From: Minwuiaceae bacterium
GTDB lineage: Bacteria > Pseudomonadota > Alphaproteobacteria > Minwuiales > Minwuiaceae
Assembly (NCBI GenBank): GCA_028278525.1
Contig: JANQEE010000039.1
Coordinates: 1 to 64,000 of the forward strand
DNA: 64,000 bases
Direction: 5' to 3'
Shown one piece after another: positions 59,910 to 64,000 of the stretch. The notes beneath the pieces were generated by a model, which was not told the origin of the DNA, ran no database searches, and was given only the letters and a program-made list of their open reading frames with translations. The translations under genes and the position numbers were made by a program. How positions within the stretch are numbered: the stretch's first letter is position 1; each line of letters starts with the position of its first letter.

Positions 59910-61961
59910 ATGTCCGGCCTGATCGATACGCTGGTTGGGCGGGCCGGACGAATCGCCGCTGCAGTGTTGTTGACGCTGGGCGTCGCGGTTCTTTATGCCC
60001 TGGCGGGCAATCTGCCTTTCTTTCAGTCGCTGGAAGCCCAAACCCTTAGCTGGCGGTTTCAAATGCGCGGCCCGGCCCAGCCCGGCCGACAGGTCGCGTT
60101 GCTGATGATCGACGATCGGACGATCAACGCGCTCGGCCAGTGGCCGCTATCCCGAACCTACCTGGCGCGCGCCGTCAGAATGCTGGCCCGTGATCGGGCG
60201 CGGGTCATCGCGCTGGACCTGCTGTTTACCGGACCGGGGCAAATGTCGTCGCCAGAAGTCGACGCCGCCCTGCGGGCCGCCCCGTCGGATCAGGGGGGCA
60301 GCACGGAAGACCCGTTCCGAGGGCGGGAGCCGGATCGCGTTCTGGCCAAGGCGATATCGGACGCCGGCAATGTTGTCGTGCCCTTCGCCTTCGCATTTTT
60401 GCCCAGCCAGGCAAACGTCGTCGCGCTGCCCGACGCCATCGCGCGGGCGGCCTACCGGGTCTATCGCCTGCCATCCGACACCGGCCTGGCATTGTCCATT
60501 GTCCCGCACGGCGTTGTCGCACCATGGCCGATGATCGCGGAGGCGGCCGCCACCGCCCATGTCAGCGTGCTGCTGGAGCAGGATGGCGGCCTGCGCTACG
60601 ACCATCCGGTGATCGGCTATCGCGAGACCTTCTACCCGTCCCTGCCGATCGAGACCGCGCGACTGTTCCTAGGTCTCACCAAGGAAGACGTGGTTGTCCG
60701 GTTCGGACAGGGCATCTCGTTGGCCGACCTCACCTTGCCGACAGACAGTCAGATGCGTCTGCTGGTCAACCACTATGGGCCGACCGGCACCATCGAAACC
60801 TATTCGTTCCTGGACCTGATCGAGGGACGCGTTCCGGACGGCACGTTCCGGGACCGGATCGCGATCATCGGCGGCACGGCACTCGGCGTCGGCGACACAT
60901 TCATCACACCCTACAGCCGCACACTGCCCGGCGCCGAGTACCACGCGACGGTCATCAACAATATTCTGCAGGACGACTTCCTCGTCCGGCGGGATTGGAC
61001 GTCGATGTTGGATATTGCCGCCATCGTCGTCGCCGGCTTGCTGACCGCTCTTCTGGCCTCGGCGAGGGCCCCGGTGCTGGCTGGCGGGATGGCCGCGATA
61101 CTGATGGCCGCGTGGGGCGTTGTCGCCCTGGCAGCTTTCGTCTGGGGCAATACCTGGCTGAACTTCACCTTCCCCGCCGGCGCCATCGTCGTCAGCTTCG
61201 TCTGGTTCGCCATGACCGGCGCGGTACACGAACAGGGCCTGCGCCGCCGCGCGGAACGGCATCGGCGCAATCTCTCGCGCTATGTGCCAAGTACGGTCGC
61301 CACGACCCTGGCCGATCGGGACCAGCCATTCCAGTCGGACAGGACCCAGGATGCCGCGGTCATGTTCATCGACATGATCGGCTTCACCAGACTGTCGGAG
61401 ACCATCAGCCCGGCCGACGGCATGACGCTGCTGCGGGCGTTCCACAGCCGGGTCGAGGCCGCCGTCTCCGCCCATAACGGCACGCTGGACAAGTTCATGG
61501 GCGACGGTGCTATGGCCACCTTCGGCGTGCCGGAACCCCGCGCGACGGACTGCCGCGACGCTGTCGCCTGCGCCCGCGACCTGGCGAAAGACATCGCCGC
61601 CTGGCGCGGCGAGTTGACGGCAGCAGGCCATCCGCCGGTTCGTATCGGCATCGGCCTGCACCATGGGCCGGTGATGGTCGGCGAGTTGGGCGGCAAACGG
61701 CAGGTCCAGTTCACGGTGACCGGCGACACTGTCAATGTCGCCAGCCGGATCGAAGCGCTGACGCGCGAGCACAAAGCTACGATCCTGGCTTCCGACGCCG
61801 TGATCGAGGCCGCGCGGGCGACCGCTGATGAAGACGCGACGGAAGGATTCGTCTGGCTCACGAACCAGCAGATCCGCGGCCGCGACCGAACGGTCGGACT
61901 ATGGGGCTGGCGCGACGGTTCCGAGGATGACAGCGGCGGAAAGTCGACGCCGGCCGCTTAA
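59910..61961 (+). CDS. CHASE2-domain adenylate/guanylate cyclase (class III)
   Basis: The protein has 683 aa. An N-terminal membrane helix precedes a periplasmic CHASE2 domain (about 40-350: DDRTINALGQWPLSRTYLARAVRML; IGGTALGVGDTFITPY). Three helices follow (about 365-440), then a cyclase domain with VMFIDMIGFTRLSE, LDKFMGDGAMATFG and GDTVNVASRIE. The metal Asp residues and the Lys are present, so it looks catalytically competent. Adenylate is more likely than guanylate specificity by context of Lys, but uncertain. Confidence 0.93.
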   Translation: MSGLIDTLVGRAGRIAAAVLLTLGVAVLYALAGNLPFFQSLEAQTLSWRFQMRGPAQPGRQVALLMIDDRTINALGQWPLSRTYLARAVRMLARDRARVIALDLLFTGPGQMSSPEVDAALRAAPSDQGGSTEDPFRGREPDRVLAKAISDAGNVVVPFAFAFLPSQANVVALPDAIARAAYRVYRLPSDTGLALSIVPHGVVAPWPMIAEAAATAHVSVLLEQDGGLRYDHPVIGYRETFYPSLPIETARLFLGLTKEDVVVRFGQGISLADLTLPTDSQMRLLVNHYGPTGTIETYSFLDLIEGRVPDGTFRDRIAIIGGTALGVGDTFITPYSRTLPGAEYHATVINNILQDDFLVRRDWTSMLDIAAIVVAGLLTALLASARAPVLAGGMAAILMAAWGVVALAAFVWGNTWLNFTFPAGAIVVSFVWFAMTGAVHEQGLRRRAERHRRNLSRYVPSTVATTLADRDQPFQSDRTQDAAVMFIDMIGFTRLSETISPADGMTLLRAFHSRVEAAVSAHNGTLDKFMGDGAMATFGVPEPRATDCRDAVACARDLAKDIAAWRGELTAAGHPPVRIGIGLHHGPVMVGELGGKRQVQFTVTGDTVNVASRIEALTREHKATILASDAVIEAARATADEDATEGFVWLTNQQIRGRDRTVGLWGWRDGSEDDSGGKSTPAA

Positions 61962-63937
61962 TGCCTCAGCCGGACCGGGCGGTTCCGTTCCCGGGCATCG
62001 GCGTGGCGGCGAAGGCGCGGCGCATCGCCGTCGTCCAGCGCCCGATAGACGGGCCACTGCCCGGCCGCCAACGCGACCAACGACGGGGCTGGCTGTCCCA
62101 GCCGCTTGCGGTATATCCAAAGATTGGTCAACACGCGCTCGACGAACAACCGTGTCTCCAGCAACGGGATACTCTCGATAAACAGCAGCGGATCGTCGCC
62201 GTAATCCATCCGGCGCTGCCATTTTCCGAGATTGCCGGGCCCACCGTTGTAGGCGGCGGCCAGGCGGAACAGATCGCCGTCGACGCGGCTGCTTTTCAGC
62301 AACTGACTTAAGTAACGCTGCCCAAGATCGATGTTGAGATCTGGCTGATAGAGTTCGTCCCGCCCCTGGCCGCGAAACCGCCGGCTGCGCGCCACGGCAC
62401 GCGCCGTACGCGGCATCAACTGCATCAGGCCGCGCGCGCCGTCAGGGCTCTTGGCAAACCGGTCGAACGAGGATTCCTGGCGCATAACGGCAAAAACCAG
62501 CGCGCGGTCCAGCTTAAAACCGCTTTTCGGCTGCCACGGCGGGATCGGATAAAGTCCGCCATCCAACAGCTCCTCCGACCAGTCGCCCTTATCGTGTTTG
62601 CGCAGCTTGTCCGCAAGCTTGTAGCCGATCGAGGGCATGTCCATAAATTGCGTCACGGCGAGCAGGCCGTCGGCTACCGCCGGGTCGGACCAGCCCTGCA
62701 CGGTCAGTAGTTCCCGTTCCGCCTTCTCGATCTCCGACAATTGGATCAACGCCAATGCACGCCGGATAGCGGGTTCTCCGAGCAAGGCCTCGCGGACGGA
62801 TGGGGAGGGTACCCTTGGATCGAAGAAAAACTCGGTTTCGATGCCGAGACGCTGCCGGGCGAGCAATCCGTAAAAGGTCCGCGGATGTTCCGACGCCAGC
62901 ATGAGCCAATGATCGGCCTCCGCGGTATTGGCCTGCTGGAGATGCGCCCTCGCCGCCCAATATCCCCCGGCCGCCCGGTTCCAACCGGATACGCCAACAG
63001 AAAGTGCGAGCGCTTCGAAATGATGAACGGCCAAGTCCATTCGCCCGAGCCGCCAGGCAGCCAACCCCGCCGTCCAGTGGGACAAAGGAACCTCGACCCC
63101 GGACCTGAAGGCCACCGCGCGCGCCAAATCGAGCGCCTGTTCCGCGTCGCCAAGATAGAACCGGCCCGCCGCAACCCTGGCATAGGCGTCGTCCACCTGA
63201 ACGCGGTCGAACAGACGACGTACTTCGGCGGTCGCCAGTAGTTTCTCGGTATCGGTCAGACGCGTTTTGCGTAGGTAATAACGTATCCGCCGCTGCAGCT
63301 TCTGGACGCGCCGGCGCTGCGGCCAACTCAGGTTCTTTTCCGAACGATAGGGTTCGGCGCGAGCCGGCAAGGCGCCCAAACTGTCGGCAACGGACTTCGG
63401 CCGCAGCGGTCGCTTAGCGCCCTTGGGCCGCCGTTTCTTGGCCAACCGGTAGATGACGGCGGCGCCCGGACGATCCGCATAGGCCTTCAGCCAATCCCGC
63501 AGTTCCCCATACTTGGATCGATAGGCGGTTGGGTGAAGATATCGCTGATGCAGGATATAGCTCAGCAGCAGCGGGTCTTCGAGCTGCTCGATCATCCGGT
63601 CCGCAGCCGGCCACCATCCCTGTTCCTGAAGCGCGAATATGGTTCGATAGCGCGCCTCGTCCTCTGCCGTCAGAACGGTGGGCAAAGGGCCGAACGGGCC
63701 GGACAGTTTCGGCTGCTGCGCCGGCTGTGGCCCTACGGCCTCAGCCAGGTCCACGTTACCGGACTCGAGTCTGGCACCAGTCTCGTGGGCTTGCTGTCGC
63801 GTCGCCGTCGGCTCGTTCGTTCCGAGAGCCGAAAGAATGATCAGAGACAGCAAGCCCACGACAAACGCAGGGCCAGGCATCGAACGGGCGAGCCAAGTTA
63901 GTGCGCGCAAACGTGGCAACTTTAACGCTGACCGCAT
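61958..63937 (-). CDS. soluble lytic murein transglycosylase
   Basis: The protein has 659 aa. A signal anchor (about 22-41) is followed by a long helical superhelix (U-domain, TPR-like) and a C-terminal goose-type lysozyme domain. The catalytic Glu is in RQESSFDRFAKSPDGARGLMQLMPRTAR, and YNGGPGNLGKWQR is the substrate motif. It cleaves peptidoglycan glycan strands with 1,6-anhydro products. It converges on the cyclase gene with a 4-base overlap. Confidence 0.93.
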   Translation of the reverse strand: MRSALKLPRLRALTWLARSMPGPAFVVGLLSLIILSALGTNEPTATRQQAHETGARLESGNVDLAEAVGPQPAQQPKLSGPFGPLPTVLTAEDEARYRTIFALQEQGWWPAADRMIEQLEDPLLLSYILHQRYLHPTAYRSKYGELRDWLKAYADRPGAAVIYRLAKKRRPKGAKRPLRPKSVADSLGALPARAEPYRSEKNLSWPQRRRVQKLQRRIRYYLRKTRLTDTEKLLATAEVRRLFDRVQVDDAYARVAAGRFYLGDAEQALDLARAVAFRSGVEVPLSHWTAGLAAWRLGRMDLAVHHFEALALSVGVSGWNRAAGGYWAARAHLQQANTAEADHWLMLASEHPRTFYGLLARQRLGIETEFFFDPRVPSPSVREALLGEPAIRRALALIQLSEIEKAERELLTVQGWSDPAVADGLLAVTQFMDMPSIGYKLADKLRKHDKGDWSEELLDGGLYPIPPWQPKSGFKLDRALVFAVMRQESSFDRFAKSPDGARGLMQLMPRTARAVARSRRFRGQGRDELYQPDLNIDLGQRYLSQLLKSSRVDGDLFRLAAAYNGGPGNLGKWQRRMDYGDDPLLFIESIPLLETRLFVERVLTNLWIYRKRLGQPAPSLVALAAGQWPVYRALDDGDAPRLRRHADARERNRPVRLRH

Positions 63938-64000
63938 GGCCCGACCCGAATCAATTGGAGTTTTCTGCTAGGCGTGTTGTTGTACAGACCGCCAAAGAAC

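Overview
The window is a contiguous, GC-rich (mostly GC-ending codons) chromosomal segment from an alphaproteobacterium. The best clue to lineage is the block murA - DUF2948 - hisG - hisD - UPF0262 - LMW phosphatase - maf - rng - yacG - tRNA-Phe (48.5-55.7 kb), an order I know from Rhodospirillales and other alphaproteobacteria. Family-level placement is inference. No rRNA, CRISPR array, integrase or transposase was seen. Several families of palindromic interspersed repeats are present.

Layout. 0-5 kb: a secreted pentapeptide-repeat protein, then an EnvZ/OmpR-type two-component system divergent from two Spy/LTxxQ-like envelope proteins and an ICMT-like methyltransferase. 5-7.7 kb: small stress genes (DUF3775, Usp, DUF465, CBS-BON) around three TTGA-N6-TCAA (FNR/FixK-type) boxes. 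7.7-19.9 kb: a ceramide/sphingolipid island. It holds two tandem serine palmitoyltransferases, a dedicated ACP, a fatty acyl-AMP ligase/acyl-ACP synthetase, a CerR-like epimerase/reductase, a bCerS-like N-acyltransferase and a fatty-acid-hydroxylase-family protein. A head-group branch adds a lipid (ceramide) kinase, a Tam41/Mmp37-like cytidylyltransferase, an NTP transferase and a HAD phosphatase. A TGTAAC-based operator occurs in the two-component promoter region and in two promoter regions of this island, so I propose a shared regulon.

20-29.5 kb: accessory metabolism (PhyH dioxygenase, TetR, two GST-fold proteins, enoyl-CoA hydratase, uraD, MBL hydrolase, CaiB, luciferase-like oxidoreductase, SDR) and a ParE/Phd-type toxin-antitoxin pair. 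29.6-35.7 kb: a minus-strand membrane-stress block (flotillin, YqiJ, PspA, a ribbon-helix-helix protein with a perfect 16-bp palindrome upstream, a metacaspase fused to an FGE-sulfatase domain, and a small membrane protein). 36-45 kb: DUF4145 protein, LysR plus PEP-mutase/isocitrate-lyase-like enzyme, and a complete seven-gene mrpA-G antiporter operon. 45-48.5 kb: tandem Usp protein, an OxyR-like regulator lacking the peroxidatic cysteine, and an F0 a/c subunit pair with no b subunits. 48.5-56.3 kb: the conserved his/murA block between tRNA-Phe and tRNA-Thr. 56.3-58.6 kb: three tandem copies of a two-gene module (DUF1127 plus an unnamed small partner). 58.6-64 kb: CC0125-like protein, FecR protein plus CHASE2 nucleotide cyclase, and a soluble lytic transglycosylase.

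The most interesting systems are the ceramide island with its CDP-activation enzyme and putative operator regulon, the triplicated DUF1127 modules, the metacaspase/flotillin block, and the F0 a/c pair beside a Cys-less OxyR homologue.
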